From Sodiomyces alkalinus F11 (lineage: Eukaryota > Ascomycota > Sordariomycetes > Glomerellales > Plectosphaerellaceae): DNA of 64,000 bases. The notes under the pieces are model-generated. The model was not told where the DNA came from, did no database searches, and worked only from the letters and a program-made list of their open reading frames with translations. A program made the position numbers and the translations under genes. The DNA is taken from positions 1,094,575 to 1,158,574 of the forward strand of contig NW_021167085.1 of NCBI RefSeq assembly GCF_003711515.1. The letters are read 5' to 3'. Positions 23,102-36,222 of this stretch are shown in pieces (the first letter of the stretch is position 1; each line of letters begins with the position of its first letter).

Positions 23102-26093
23102 AGCCTAACACCCTAAGATGAGAAGGATCCTAAGGTGCTTGTGGGAGCGTAAGTGGGAATTTGCGACTCGCCCGTTATCTCGAGGATGTTGAAATGTTCT
23201 CTATCGGGGCGACTCGGCGTGTTGTTACCATGAGAAGCTTAGAGATTGCTGGTTCGATGGGAGCTGAGGCGTTTTGAGGCTGGGATTATGCGCGTCTGTT
23301 GTCACGTTATTTTCATCTTCCTTTCTTTTTTCCCTCTTTGTTTTTCTTTTTCTTCGTCTCCTTCTCTTCTTCGCTTTTGTGCACTTTTCTGGTTTCCTTT
23401 TGCGCTTTTTCTTTTCGTTTTCTTTTGCTGGATATTTATACCCGACACTCTTGTTTGTAAACGTAAGGACTCCCCCTAGGGGAGCCAAGGAACACGCGCA
23501 GTTCTGGGACTAAGGCGTCTTTGCTCGTTGCTATGGCCAGGTTCTTTGATAGAGTCTCCGGCTTGTTTTTGCTGTTATGCTTTGTTGGTTATGGAAGACG
23601 TAGGTAACGTAGCCGCGGAAAAGGATAATGGTTGTTTTTCTTTTCTTTTCCACGTCGATACGCGTTGCGCCTATTTTAATGCCGTAGAGGGGATGAGGTT
23701 GGGATGGGTCATGTACAAAGTATCTAGGCGGACAGGCAGAGAGAAAAAGAAAGGAAAAGAAAAGTGAAGTCTGTACGCAAGTTGACAGGCTTTGGGTTTA
23801 TTAGGAGACATGGTTCTTATTGTACGGACGAGGCCAAGCCGTGGCGGAAAGAGACGTTCACCCAAGTTGATTTCCCATCCTTGCCTATCAGTTGTCATGC
23901 AGCCAGCCATCCTTTGTGTGGACAATCAGGATATTATCAGGATACTATGAGCTGAGCGAACCCGACATCTTTCTTTTGGATTGCTTTCTACCGTGTTACT
24001 ACGGGCTCGATAATAAAGGTGCTCTCTCTGTATTCTCTGTACCACGGTCACAGCGCATCACTCTCCCGAGAAGACACTACTGATGCCGAAGACGACAAGA
24101 GGCAAACGAAGGAACCGAGAAGGAGACCGAGAAGCCGCACAGAGATCCCCTTTTTTGCCCTGACATGCCACCTCGACACGAGTTGGTAACAAGGGTATTA
24201 TTTGTTGCGTATCGGATCATTGTTCCGCCTTGTGACATGATTCGCGAGAGCTGTTTGCTTTGATTGTCCCCCGTTTGTATGCTGTGACCTTGTGTCATGC
24301 GGTACACTATGAGGTTCGCGCGTGTACGTGTACACCCATACACCCACCGTAAGACCACTGCGTAGATGCATGATGTCCTTTGGAGGATCCGATCTTCCTC
24401 GCTTTTCCCCCCTCGTCGTCTACTCTTGTCGGATGCACAGGTTCCGACCCGGGTGGTCGTCCGGACGGCTGTCTCTGGTCCGATTATGAGGCACACTACG
24501 AAAAGATACGATATGCGGCATATGTAAGTGTCGGGAACACGGGATTCATTTGTTGTTACCATACCTTATACAGTGGGTGTAACAGTAATTAATTACGTTG
24601 TACACTAAACAGCTCACTGTTCCTAGCGGGAGACAAATCCCGCGTACAATCTAGGGGTCCTTTACAAAGTAGAATTCTGGGGCTTGACAGGTACCGATTG
24701 GCTCGGGTGTGTTTCATTCCCGCAAATAGCAAATTTTGTTTGTGGGGGGTGCCAAGACCTTGGAAACGACCCCTTCTGAACTGGCCAACGGTGTGGGTAC
24801 CGAGTCTCTTTAGCGCCGTCTCGGAAAGAGTAGAGTACTTCATGGCGGAGTGTCTTTGAAGCAGAACCCGGCTGAAAATGTACTTTGTCGGGAAGTATCC
24901 TGGGAGCCTAGGGGTCCCCGCACATTGCGTCACAAGTTCCTCTGATCGTGAGACCCCGAGGGGCTACTTTTAAAGGCACGAAGTAGTGTAAGGTACCTTA
25001 CGTTAGTGTACAACGTACGTACGAAGGTAGCAATGAAGGCATGATCCAGAACCTAGTCGGTCTTGGAATGTACCTACTTCAAACGGTCCTGTCTCTACGA
25101 TGCGGCATCCCAATGGGGTACACCTGGGGCCCAAGCAATTCAAGAGGAGTGTGAATGAAGTACAAATTCTGGTCTAATCCTTGCCCATCAAACGCAACCA
25201 GGGGCACGACGATCTACATTGAGAATTTCCACGTACGTACAAGTGGACTGCTTGGCTCTTCCGTGAATGGATATCAAAGACTCGGAACGACTCGGTGCCT
25301 CAGCTGCTTGCTTCGTTGTTGGGGGCGTTCTTGGATCCATTTCCCTGCCATTTATTTTATTTTCGTTTTGCATCTCCCGTATACCGGGTTTTTCTTTTCC
25401 CTTTGGTTTATTACCCTTGGTCGAACCCGACCCGAGAGGACAGGACACCCAGGTGTCACGACTTCTTGTCGCCTTACTCTTACACCGACTATTAGCTGCG
25501 GGGAGAAGGAAGGAAAGACAAAGACAGAAATAAGCAGGAAGACACGGGGACCCTTATTATACCCTGGTCTCCTTTCCTGTCTCTTTCTGCCACGTCTCGT
25601 TGGACTGTGACGGCATGATCGGCAAGGAGATCAACCTACCGTCATTTACGGCTCTATTCCTCTCCGCCTGATCATCTTCACGCATTTCCCCTTCTCGGAC
25701 GAGGATCCGCTGGACACAGGAGGGTTGATTGAGAACGCTGAGACCTAGCACTGCCGCCTCGGTGGTCTATTTTTTCATCCCTTAGTTTATCTTCCCACCA
25801 CGCTGGCCCCGATAGTTTCCTCACAACGCTCACTTGTATCATGAGTTTAGCCCTCGAGTGTGCACTCGGTTGCCATTCTTTACCGGGCCCCCACTAGTCA
25901 TCAGTCTCTAGAACTGTGGAGATTCTTCTCGGTGTCTTTTCTTTGTCTGTTCGAACCGCTCACGGATATCTCCAGACTCATATGTCCCACTAGCAGGATT
26001 GGAAGGGTATTGCGCAATTTGGAGCCTCAACCACCCATACCACCACCAATACGGTCACTTCTCCCATTCGAAACATCAAGCTTTTCCGATGCA
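23102..26093. other. Intergenic, about 3 kb, no gene recognised
   Basis: It holds the kinesin 3' end, a long T/C-rich tract (about 23310-23440), GTACGTAC-type palindromic bits near 25015 and 25230, and the leader of the next gene. Short frames on both strands look random in composition. Confidence 0.5.
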
Positions 26094-27923
26094 ATGGCGT
26101 CTAGGAATAAGCTGCCGGCGCCGCTGGATCTCAGCAGGTCCAAGACGACAACGTCCTCGCCGCGTATGAATCTGCGCCGAGCTGCTTCATACAACAATGA
26201 TAAACAGCTCTACTGTAATGCGCCGCTCTCTGCGACATCATCTCGCTTCAGCTTTAATCACCTCCTCTTCGCCTCTCCGCCGCCCTCCCCGAGCTTGCCC
26301 GCCCTTGTCCCCCGTCCCCGAAAGTCGCCCAACCGTCCCCGACCCAGCCGAGTCCTCCGCGTCGTCTTCTGGCTTGCTTTCGTCCTCCTGATATTCTACT
26401 TTGCAACAATCTCCGTCCGAGGCAACGTCCCTGTGGACATCCCCTACATATCCCGGAAACAGGAAGAATTCGAGATGGTCGGACAGGACGAACTGCCCGA
26501 CTTTGCCACTCCCATTGTGGTCACTGGCAAGAGTGGGAGGTCGAAGTGGACCGTGTCTATCCCTGCCCACTTGGACTTCCCTCTGTCGACCCGTGACTAC
26601 GGCGAGATGTGCAGCAAGTGTCGAGAGGTTGCTTCCCGCGTCAGGGATATGAGGAACAGGAGTCCTCCTCCTCCTCCTGAACAGGCTACCATAAGCCGTG
26701 GGGGCCCTGTGGATAGATACTTTCTTGACGTCCAGGACGCGGAGAAGGTTGGCCTCTTGCCGGGGACGGTTGTGAGGCAAGGTTTGCAAGGCAACATCAT
26801 TGGGGTGCATCAAAACTCCGTCGGCCAACAGCCGATCTGCGAAAGCAGCATAACCTTCGTGTTAGAGACGGCGGATCCCGGCATCGGCCACACGATCATG
26901 GAGCTCTGGATTTTCTATGGGTTGGCCATGAAACAGGGTCGCGCTTTCTTCATCGACGACACGAGATGGGCGTACGGGAAATACACAGATATCTTCCGGC
27001 CGCCCCCGTTGCCCAACTGCCGCCCACCGCCGCGCCATCAGATGCTGCCGTGTCCTGCGCAGGCCCGGCACTTGGTCGTCTCCCCAGCGACAGCACGCGA
27101 GCTATGGACTGACGCGCTGAACAAGCCCCATCTGGACCTTCAGTCCAGCAAGAGCGACTCGGCAGTGCGGGAGCTGTTCGACCTCGCGCATAAGGGCTAT
27201 CAGGGGCTATTTGACCTGAACGAGGACGATGCCAAGCATGTGATGGACCGGGCCAACACGCTTAAGACCAAAGCTGCTTCCGAGACGAACAGCGGCAAGG
27301 TCGTTGGCATGCATGTCCGACACGGTGACCGCCATCCCCTCGAGTATCAGTATCGTAGCACGTATATACCGATGAGCGTGTTTACGGAACGAGCGAACGA
27401 GCTGGTAGGCAGTGGCCAGGGGGTGGAAGACGAAAAGTCCGCCGTGGTAGTGGTGGCCTCTGACGACCCGCTCGTGTACGAGGCGGGGGAGCTGTCGGGG
27501 AGCCATCGCGCGCAGGAGCAGATTCGCCTGGCGAGCAAGCCGCCCCCTGCCAAGCCGGCCAAGAAGGCCAGCTCGCGGGCGATGCACCGCTTCGAGGACG
27601 AGGCCTTCGGGTGGGAAGGGGGGTTCTTCGGGTCCATGTTCTGGGGCCTGGGCGCCTCGAGCATGAGCTCGTCCAACGCGGCGACGACGGAGAACATGAA
27701 GCTCCCGCCGTCGGAAGAGTCGCTGCGGCTCAGGAGCTACATCGGGAGGGCATATGTGATGGACCTGGCGGTGTTGGCTCGGTCTGGTGACTACGTGATT
27801 TGCACGGTCAGCGCCATGGGCTGCCGTCTGTTGGCTGTCATGATGGGCTGGGAGAGTGCGATGAAGGAAGGCCGCTGGGTCAATGTTGATGGAGACTACG
27901 GTTGGACGGCCCTGGCCTGGTGA
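26094..27923 (+). CDS. Type II membrane protein, GT23/NodZ-Fut8-like putative glycosyltransferase
   Basis: Single exon, 609 aa from the MASRNKLPAP start; the frame is open further upstream but shows no features there. A cytosolic basic N-terminus (1-87) is followed by one membrane segment (about 88-108, VLRVVFWLAFVLLIFYFATIS) and a long lumenal part: the topology of Golgi glycosyltransferases. The lumenal part has ITFVLETADPGIGHTIMELW, FFIDDTRWAYGKY, and HVRHGDR at 407-413. That last motif resembles the HxRRxDK nucleotide-sugar motif of fucosyltransferase-type enzymes. SAVVVVASDDPLVYEA and the C-terminal DYVICTVSAMGCRLLAVMMGW resemble the later peptide regions. The donor sugar and acceptor are not known. 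A Golgi glycan-processing role is inferred. The Pro/Ala/Lys-rich loop near 485 is unusual. Confidence 0.6.
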   Translation: MASRNKLPAPLDLSRSKTTTSSPRMNLRRAASYNNDKQLYCNAPLSATSSRFSFNHLLFASPPPSPSLPALVPRPRKSPNRPRPSRVLRVVFWLAFVLLIFYFATISVRGNVPVDIPYISRKQEEFEMVGQDELPDFATPIVVTGKSGRSKWTVSIPAHLDFPLSTRDYGEMCSKCREVASRVRDMRNRSPPPPPEQATISRGGPVDRYFLDVQDAEKVGLLPGTVVRQGLQGNIIGVHQNSVGQQPICESSITFVLETADPGIGHTIMELWIFYGLAMKQGRAFFIDDTRWAYGKYTDIFRPPPLPNCRPPPRHQMLPCPAQARHLVVSPATARELWTDALNKPHLDLQSSKSDSAVRELFDLAHKGYQGLFDLNEDDAKHVMDRANTLKTKAASETNSGKVVGMHVRHGDRHPLEYQYRSTYIPMSVFTERANELVGSGQGVEDEKSAVVVVASDDPLVYEAGELSGSHRAQEQIRLASKPPPAKPAKKASSRAMHRFEDEAFGWEGGFFGSMFWGLGASSMSSSNAATTENMKLPPSEESLRLRSYIGRAYVMDLAVLARSGDYVICTVSAMGCRLLAVMMGWESAMKEGRWVNVDGDYGWTALAW

Positions 27924-29190
27924 TCACTTCTTTCCTTTCCCCCCTTTTAGTCCAGACCTCCCCGACGGCAACACATAATATTGCGAAGCAGGTTAGTTTG
28001 GGAGGTAGACGCTCGACTCATGAACCTAACGGCCTTTGTTACGCCTAGAGCAGGACCACAGCAGAGTCCAAGAGGGCGAGAGATCAGTGAGATTATACCC
28101 ATATACCTACTTCTGAATATACCCATGTACATACATTACTTTGCACATACCTTACTCTACACCGAAGACAACCGACATTTCGGTTTTTCGGTTTCATGCT
28201 TTTGGGGGAAATGGCTTCGTCAGCGCACCCCCCCTCCTTTTTTTTTTCTTCTTCCTTTTTCTTCCTTTCTCTCTCTCTCTCTCTCCTTTTTTTACTTTCT
28301 TTTTTTCCCTTGAATTTCTTGTCTTCACTTAAATCCTGTTTCCTCCGATTTTCCATTTAGTTAATGTAATAATGGACCCCAACTACACAGCATTTGCGCG
28401 CTTCTTCGAGCATATAATATGCATATTTCATCTAATTTGTCCAAAGGAGGGAAAGCCATCTCGGTCTCCGTGATTCAGAACATGGGATAAGCAATGGACC
28501 AACCCTTTGAATAGATGCTGGAGCATTCGTGTTTAACATGACAAATCTCGAAAGAAGCCCGCCTCATCCAATGGCGTCTCGGACAATCTCGCAATTTCCC
28601 TTCATGGCAAGGTGTTCAACCACATCTTAGGTCAAGAAACAACACTAATAATCAGGGACAGAGAGTCATGCCATATAAGCACAAAAAGAGCTACCCTTGT
28701 ACGTCAAGTGGGGATCTCCCTTTGGGTCGGAGTCGTTGCCAAAATCTGTGGATGTACTTTGTAATATTCAGTTCAGGCAGGAAGGAACAAACAACGTAAC
28801 TGCTTCAAGGGGTCAGGGGATTAGGGGATACGAATACGAGAGGCTGACCGCCTACTAAATTTGGACTGTGCAACGGTGTTCCTGGAAAGGTAGGGCCAAC
28901 CAAGTAAAAAAATACTGCCAGTCAATTTAAACCGCCCACCTTTCCACGCGCGTTCACCTCCTTATCTTGCATCAAGCCAACAACGGACAACCAAACGACT
29001 GACGACTGACGACTGAACGAGCCTATCAGAGTCAAACAGTCAAAAATTCAAGCGCAACAGGCAACGGCATCTGTCGATAACCTGGATGCAAAAGCTTGGG
29101 GTTTTCAGCTTGGAACAAAGGGGTTGAGCAGTCGTTTGGCAACTTGGAAAAGCACTCTTTCCTTCTTTCTTCGTTTTATCCCCTACAACC
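27924..29190. promoter_or_regulatory. Intergenic, CYP51 promoter region
   Basis: It contains a pyrimidine tract with a CT repeat (about 28228-28316) downstream of the glycosyltransferase-like gene. A CCAAT box lies at 28568-28572, about 620 nt before the CYP51 start. Fungal CYP51 genes are usually activated by SREBP-type (SrbA) and CCAAT-binding factors. I could not point to a clear sterol regulatory element, so regulation is inferred. Confidence 0.5.
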
Positions 29191-30902
<1,712 letters not shown>

Positions 30903-31789
30903 TCAATTTTGATCAAGTAATCATGTGTAATGGCACAGGCGGGGTGGTATGTGTATGTTAAAACGCATGGCGTGCAGGTACGGGATTTTTGCTGCATTGT
31001 TGTACATAACAGGAATGAACCTCTCGGTAGGCCGGATCACCGTGGCGGACAAATGGCACGGACAAGAAACACAAGGGCCTTCCAGGAGGGCACTGAAACA
31101 TAAGAACTGAGGGATTTCGGGCAGACAGTCAGGTTCCGGCGTTGATAATACTTTCTAATACTAATTAATACTGACCATGAATATTGCTCCTGCCACTCAT
31201 TTCCCCATTGGCATGTCCATTGATCGTTCGAAGTCAGGCGGTAGCGGAGGGTCGAGTTAATAAGGGCCTGGGATAGAAGCACGGGGAGGGGAATGCCAAT
31301 GACTTTGGAGGCGCTTCCTGGAAACCAGGTGGTGCTGCCTGTCTGGTGTCCCTGATGACCGCGGTTAGACCTTACGCTATCCAAGGAAGGAGCCGTCGAG
31401 GTACGGCAAGGCAATGGCTCCTTCCTTGCATACCTCACCTACCTACCTACCTATGTAAGACTATGTAAGGTAGGTACTAATAACAAGTGCGTCGGTCACT
31501 CCTTCCGGTGCCATTGGATATGGTCTGTGTCTAGGTACCTAGTACTCTCACTGTGTGTAACTTTTAGCAGTGGGACACATAGGACATGACATGTGTATTC
31601 GTATGGCATTTGGGCCAGGGAATTACAAGGTCTTTACGATGCCTGGGGATCTATTCAATTCAATCCTCTCCATCGTTCTTGTTGTGCTGCCACTTCTGGT
31701 TGAATCCGACTTCATATGACATGCATTTGAGGACCCTCGCCAATTAAGCTTGCTCCAGTCGTTCGAACACAAGAGGAGAGCATAGAATC
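30903..31789. other. Intergenic with CTACC repeats
   Basis: No gene seen. It contains a run of CCTAC/CTACC units with GGTAGGTAC near 31435-31475 and a GGTACC near 31535, members of the recurrent intergenic motif family. Confidence 0.55.
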
Positions 31790-33187
31790 ATGGGCCCGAA
31801 TCCCTCCTTCTCCCAACATATCACGCGCCACCATTCGCTGCTAACCCCGTCCAACAGTCAGGGGCAATCATCCCAGTATGGAGACACGGAGTCCAAGCAG
31901 ACAGACGGCTACGATACACGGAGCCCTGCGACCCAGCTGGACTTTACGAAACAGTTTAGGCCCCATCCAGACAACGAGCAACTCCGGCGCCAGCGAAGCA
32001 AGACTATTCGGCAGACGCTCGCTGCAAGCAACAACAAAGAAACCTTGGGACAGCCCAAGAACGCAACGGACCTGGCGGCTTCCCTCGTTAGTTTAGTTCT
32101 CCCATACGACGTCCGGAACCTGCAGCGAAGCCTTTTAAAGATGCAGGACCGCGTCAAGGCCGTCGAACTCAAGGCCGAGGAGAATTCCGAGGCGCGGGAC
32201 TGTGCCAACAAGACTTTACACGTTTTGCAGGACGAGCTCAAGACGGTCCAGGCCCTCGTCCGCAAAGCCGGGCCTGACTTGACCGACCAGATGGGTATGG
32301 AAGGGTGGATGGAAGAGGTCCGCAGCCGCCACTCTCAGATGATAGAAGCTGTCGCCCAGTTCAACGAGGAGCGCGAGAAACTCTCAAATGAACTGAAGCG
32401 CCAGCTGGACCAGGTGCAGCAACTTCATGCTGAACTCGCTTCGCAACGCTCCCCGACAAGGGGACAAGCAATCCTGCAGGTCGACAGACCTTCAGCGGAT
32501 GCTGAGGGCCCAGCTTTCATTGACGATGATGCTTCAGATGAAACACCCAGAGCGCATCCTGTGGACAATGATGGGAACGAGAGCCAGAAGAGGGACAACG
32601 AGATTTCCCTTGCCCAGATACAGACAAGAGACGAGGCCGACATCTCCACGGCCTCTGACTCTGGAGCCGAAGAAGGCCCGGCAACAACCCACAACGTCAG
32701 AGCTTGGAGTCATGAGCAAAAGACAACGGTGCCCAACCGTCAGAACGAAGAGGACATTGAAGAACCCACCCAGGCCCCTCGTTTGCTTAGGAGCCAGGTT
32801 AAGCAAAGCCCCAAGGCAGTCGAGCATCGAAAAACGGAACGTAGCATGATATGCAAGCCCATAGCCAAGGTTTCAACGTCAACAGGCCCCAGTCGTCGAG
32901 CTGCCTTCGCGAACTATATGAAGCGGTTCAATGTCAAGTACGAGTCAGACACGCCGAAAACGTCCAGAGGGCATAAAGACTTTGTGTGGTACTTCCTTGA
33001 TAACATTGAAGACAAAGAAATGTCCTCATATGTACAGAAATGCCTGCAGGATCGCCTCCCTGAACTGATATCGCCGTCTAAGGGGAGGGGGAAGCCTTAC
33101 CGCGAGATCGTATTCACCGGCCAGCTCAACTGGAAACAGGTATTAGATGCCATTAAAACCATGCCTATGCCGCCCTTCTTCTCTTGA
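31790..33187 (+). CDS. Hypothetical coiled-coil protein with small C-terminal domain
   Basis: Single exon of 465 aa; I do not recognise a named family. The N-terminal 90 residues are Ser/Gln-rich and disordered. Residues about 100-235 form a coiled coil (NLQRSLLKMQDRVKAVELKAEE, EEREKLSNELKRQLDQVQQL). An acidic disordered linker (about 245-375) follows. The last 80 residues look folded, with FANYMKRFNVKYES, KDFVWYFLDNIEDKEMSSYVQKCL, and LNWKQVLDAIKTMPMPPFFS. The disordered-coil-globular order is common in scaffold or chromosome/spindle proteins, but no function can be assigned. Codon use is similar to the neighbours, so it is likely a real gene. It sits in tandem between CYP51 and TAF7. Confidence 0.7.
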   Translation: MGPNPSFSQHITRHHSLLTPSNSQGQSSQYGDTESKQTDGYDTRSPATQLDFTKQFRPHPDNEQLRRQRSKTIRQTLAASNNKETLGQPKNATDLAASLVSLVLPYDVRNLQRSLLKMQDRVKAVELKAEENSEARDCANKTLHVLQDELKTVQALVRKAGPDLTDQMGMEGWMEEVRSRHSQMIEAVAQFNEEREKLSNELKRQLDQVQQLHAELASQRSPTRGQAILQVDRPSADAEGPAFIDDDASDETPRAHPVDNDGNESQKRDNEISLAQIQTRDEADISTASDSGAEEGPATTHNVRAWSHEQKTTVPNRQNEEDIEEPTQAPRLLRSQVKQSPKAVEHRKTERSMICKPIAKVSTSTGPSRRAAFANYMKRFNVKYESDTPKTSRGHKDFVWYFLDNIEDKEMSSYVQKCLQDRLPELISPSKGRGKPYREIVFTGQLNWKQVLDAIKTMPMPPFFS

Positions 33188-33963
33188 AATCTCCAAGGGA
33201 CGACGGTTTCACAAAGAAGATAGCTATACCTGGCAGAGTAGCAGGACGAGATCTAGCCAAAGAGAGGAGATATCATGAACGAAGGGGTCGAGGCGTGACG
33301 GGAGAAACGCAAATTGTTGGGGAATTTAGTCAATATGGGGAACGCTATCCAGCAAAATCCTAGAGCTCGTGAGAGAAGGATTCATGTATTACCGTCGGCC
33401 TCGAGGTTTCGGGGAACGGTCTCAAACGTCATGTATCTGAATACCTAGGTAATTACCAACAACTCGAAATCTGTTCCGCGACGTCGCGTGTTCTTGGTCG
33501 CGTTAGGTCGAAAGAAAGATACGTACCCGTACAAGGTACCCTGTAGGATTCTCGCAGCTGTGCTGTGGCGGTGGTACCTTCGTATGGATAGGTACTAGCG
33601 ATTAACCTCAAAGGTAAATCGTCATTGAACTGCTCCAACCCGTCTGACCTTCCCTTAATCTCACAGCGGGCCAAACCTACTACACGGGAAGGCGAAACCC
33701 CATGGATCTTTATCGAAACACCGGAGAATAGCAATATATTCGAGGTACAACGGAAAAACTTCTCTCGACGCCAAACCATTCATCCATTACGCCCCAACTC
33801 TAGAGATATTCAGCCATTGCCGGTTGTCACCCCCATCAATTGCCTGCGACTTGCCTCCTCCCGTCAATATCCTCGATTTCAGACAACTCGCACGCAATAA
33901 TACCTTCTCAGCCGCTCTCCAGCGATCGCTCCTTCACATAGAACTTGCCCTTGTACCGTCAAT
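33188..33963. other. Intergenic, TAF7 promoter region
   Basis: No gene seen. A TACCTAGGTAATTACC element near 33443-33459 and GGTACC motifs near 33536 and 33573 belong to the recurrent intergenic motif family. Confidence 0.5.
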
Positions 33964-35484
33964 ATGTCGGACATAGGCACCTCCCAGCCGCCTCAGCGCC
34001 CCAAGTTGAAGCTGAGCATGAGCTCGCGGGGAGCCTCATTTGACGATCCCCAGGCACCGCAGTCCGCAGCCACACCCAGCGCGACACCCAAGATCATTCT
34101 CAGACCTTCCCAACCATCCACACCGGCTGATACATCTGCACCTGCGCCTCAGAAGACCAAGGCAGGACGACAAACCAAACCGACGAACAAGTTGATCGAG
34201 TCGAAGAAACGAGAACAGCAAGAGGACGACGATGACGAACTGTTGAGCGCGAGCCAGCCCACGAAGAGGATCAAACTACTCAAGGCACCCAGCTCGGCGG
34301 TGGCGAGAACGGGCGCCGGCGGGCTCATTCTTAAGTCAAAGGGAAAGCCGCCACACCACCCGCCTGGCGATGGATACGACTCGGAAGCCAGCGACCGGGA
34401 ACAAGACCCGACCATAGAGGAACAGTTCATTTTACGCATGATGCCTGGCGAACACTGCGACTACATAAGACGATGCATGGACGAGGGCAAGATCGGCGTA
34501 CCTCGTAGCCAGGGCGGGGCAGACGTGTGCATCAAATGGCTAGAGGAGGAGACCCGGCGTGCCATCGTGTACGTCAAAGGCCAGCCCTTTGCCGCCGTCA
34601 TGGTCGAGCTGCCCACCATCACAGAGTCGATGAAGACCTGGGATCGCAAGACCTTGATGAAGTCCGCGGATCTATGCCACATGCTCCTCGCCTTTCAGAA
34701 GGTGTCATCGGAAGAAGAGGCTAGGAAGGTGCCGTTGCCTCCCATGGTGCAGCCGGGGTTTAAGTGGCCCCATGGACTGACACCACCAATGCACGACGCC
34801 GTCAATCAGAGGTTTGCGAAGGTTATCAGCCGATCCGAGATTGAACTCAAAGAAGCAGAAGTTAAGAAGCTGCTACAGGCCGATGCAGCGGCGCTGAGTA
34901 CCCGGTTCGAGCTCATCGACGACAGGCAATTACAGTCCGAGGAAGAGGTGGAGATGGAGGCGGAATATTCCGAGGAAGAAGAGGATGCGGAGGGCGAACT
35001 CGACGAGAGCGGCTACTTCCCGGCAGATGGCTACGCGGACGGCGAGATGCTGGAAGACGATCTAGCCGCCGAGATGGAGGCCGCTTTCGAGATGGAGTTG
35101 GCGAATCAACCCGCCGATGCTGCCACGCCGGCTACTCTGCCCGAGGGTGTCACCCCTCGGACTATGGACTCTGGGACGCCGGCTCCCGCCGCGCAGGAAA
35201 GCGCAAACGACGAGGATGAAGAGGAGGAGGAGGAAGAGGAGGAGGTCAGCGAGGAGGACGAGGATAGCGATGTGGATCACGAGGAGCAGTCGCGCATCAA
35301 GGGCGTCAAGCAGGATATTGCGGCGCTCAAGAAGACTATTGCTCAAGCTGAGACTGAACTCGCTCATCATGCGGGTAACAAGATCCTACGGAATCGTCTG
35401 GAGATGAGGCTGAAGAGCCTGAGAGGCGAGCTTGGGGCCAAGCTATCTTCATTACCACAGGGGGAAGAAGACGATGAAGATTGA
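33964..35484 (+). CDS. TAF7: Transcription initiation factor TFIID subunit 7 (TAFII55)
   Basis: Single exon, 506 aa. Residues 1-145 are Pro/Ser/Lys-rich. The TAFII55 N-terminal domain (about 145-310) begins IEEQFILRMMPGEHCDYIR and includes RAIVYVKGQPFAAVMVELPTITES, TWDRKTLMKSADLCHMLL, and the PGFKWPHGLTPPM motif typical of TAF7. The second half is strongly acidic (EEEEEEEEVSEEDEDSDVD) and ends in a heptad-like helix (IAALKKTIAQAETELAHH). Family knowledge: TAF7 binds TAF1 in TFIID and restrains its activity until Pol II preinitiation assembly is complete. It is convergent with mL54, with 443 nt between their stop codons. Confidence 0.93.
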   Translation: MSDIGTSQPPQRPKLKLSMSSRGASFDDPQAPQSAATPSATPKIILRPSQPSTPADTSAPAPQKTKAGRQTKPTNKLIESKKREQQEDDDDELLSASQPTKRIKLLKAPSSAVARTGAGGLILKSKGKPPHHPPGDGYDSEASDREQDPTIEEQFILRMMPGEHCDYIRRCMDEGKIGVPRSQGGADVCIKWLEEETRRAIVYVKGQPFAAVMVELPTITESMKTWDRKTLMKSADLCHMLLAFQKVSSEEEARKVPLPPMVQPGFKWPHGLTPPMHDAVNQRFAKVISRSEIELKEAEVKKLLQADAAALSTRFELIDDRQLQSEEEVEMEAEYSEEEEDAEGELDESGYFPADGYADGEMLEDDLAAEMEAAFEMELANQPADAATPATLPEGVTPRTMDSGTPAPAAQESANDEDEEEEEEEEEVSEEDEDSDVDHEEQSRIKGVKQDIAALKKTIAQAETELAHHAGNKILRNRLEMRLKSLRGELGAKLSSLPQGEEDDED

Positions 35485-35927
35485 CATGCGTAATATCTTA
35501 CATTATTATGAAATGGGTATTTAATAACGATGGCCAAGCAGCTTGAGAATTCTTTCTCTTTCTTTTTTTCGAGCACAACCCGGCGGTTCAATGGCCTCGG
35601 CCAAAAATGATAGAGCGTTTCCAGGTAGTCGTTCGATATAATAATCTATTGACGACAACAAGAAGCTGTGGTATACAAGCCGGACACAGGTCAGGCAAAT
35701 TGCAGGTAATATACAGAGCTTTTGCCAGCTCGATTTGCTCCCACCATCCATACTGCTACATGCCAACGTACATATTCCTGCCTCCCCGAACATCCGACAA
35801 GTTACCCCCGTCAGTCGAGGGTCAATTCGAAAGACACAACTGTGGTATGCTTTTCCAAGGGTTGAAAAGAACGTAATACCCTGTAGAGTGGTCCCATCTG
35901 GTGCTCTCCATCCCATTTTTCCCCTCT
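35485..35927. other. Convergent 3' spacer, TAF7 / mL54
   Basis: Contains the two 3' UTRs. No gene seen. Confidence 0.6.
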
Positions 35928-36191
35928 TTACATCGACTTGAGGTAATTGGCCTCCTTGATCTTGGCCTTGCGCTCCTGCCGCATGGCTTTACGGAGTTCC
36001 TCGCGCTTCTCGGCCGCAAAGAGGTTGTCGGCGACATCGCCGTCCTCCTTACCGGGCAGATTGACGGACTGGTGCTGCAGGGGCACCTTGGGGGCCAGGG
36101 CATCGAGGTTGCCCTCGGCGAGGAGCTTGGCTTGGATTTGCTTCTGGCGCTTGGCGGCTAGGCGGCGCTGCTTTGCGGATTTGGCTGTTGC

Positions 36192-36222
<31 letters not shown>

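Noticed and set aside
24077..24562. 161-codon minus-strand frame in the 23-26 kb gap
   Set aside because: Composition looks random, no homology-like motifs, no splicing partners.
25155..25610. Hydrophobic plus-strand frames suggesting a small membrane protein
   Set aside because: T-rich sequence gives chance hydrophobic frames; start context and codon use are poor.
26238..26828. Antisense frame in the glycosyltransferase-like gene
   Set aside because: Overlaps a long sense coding exon and has no conserved features or start signals.
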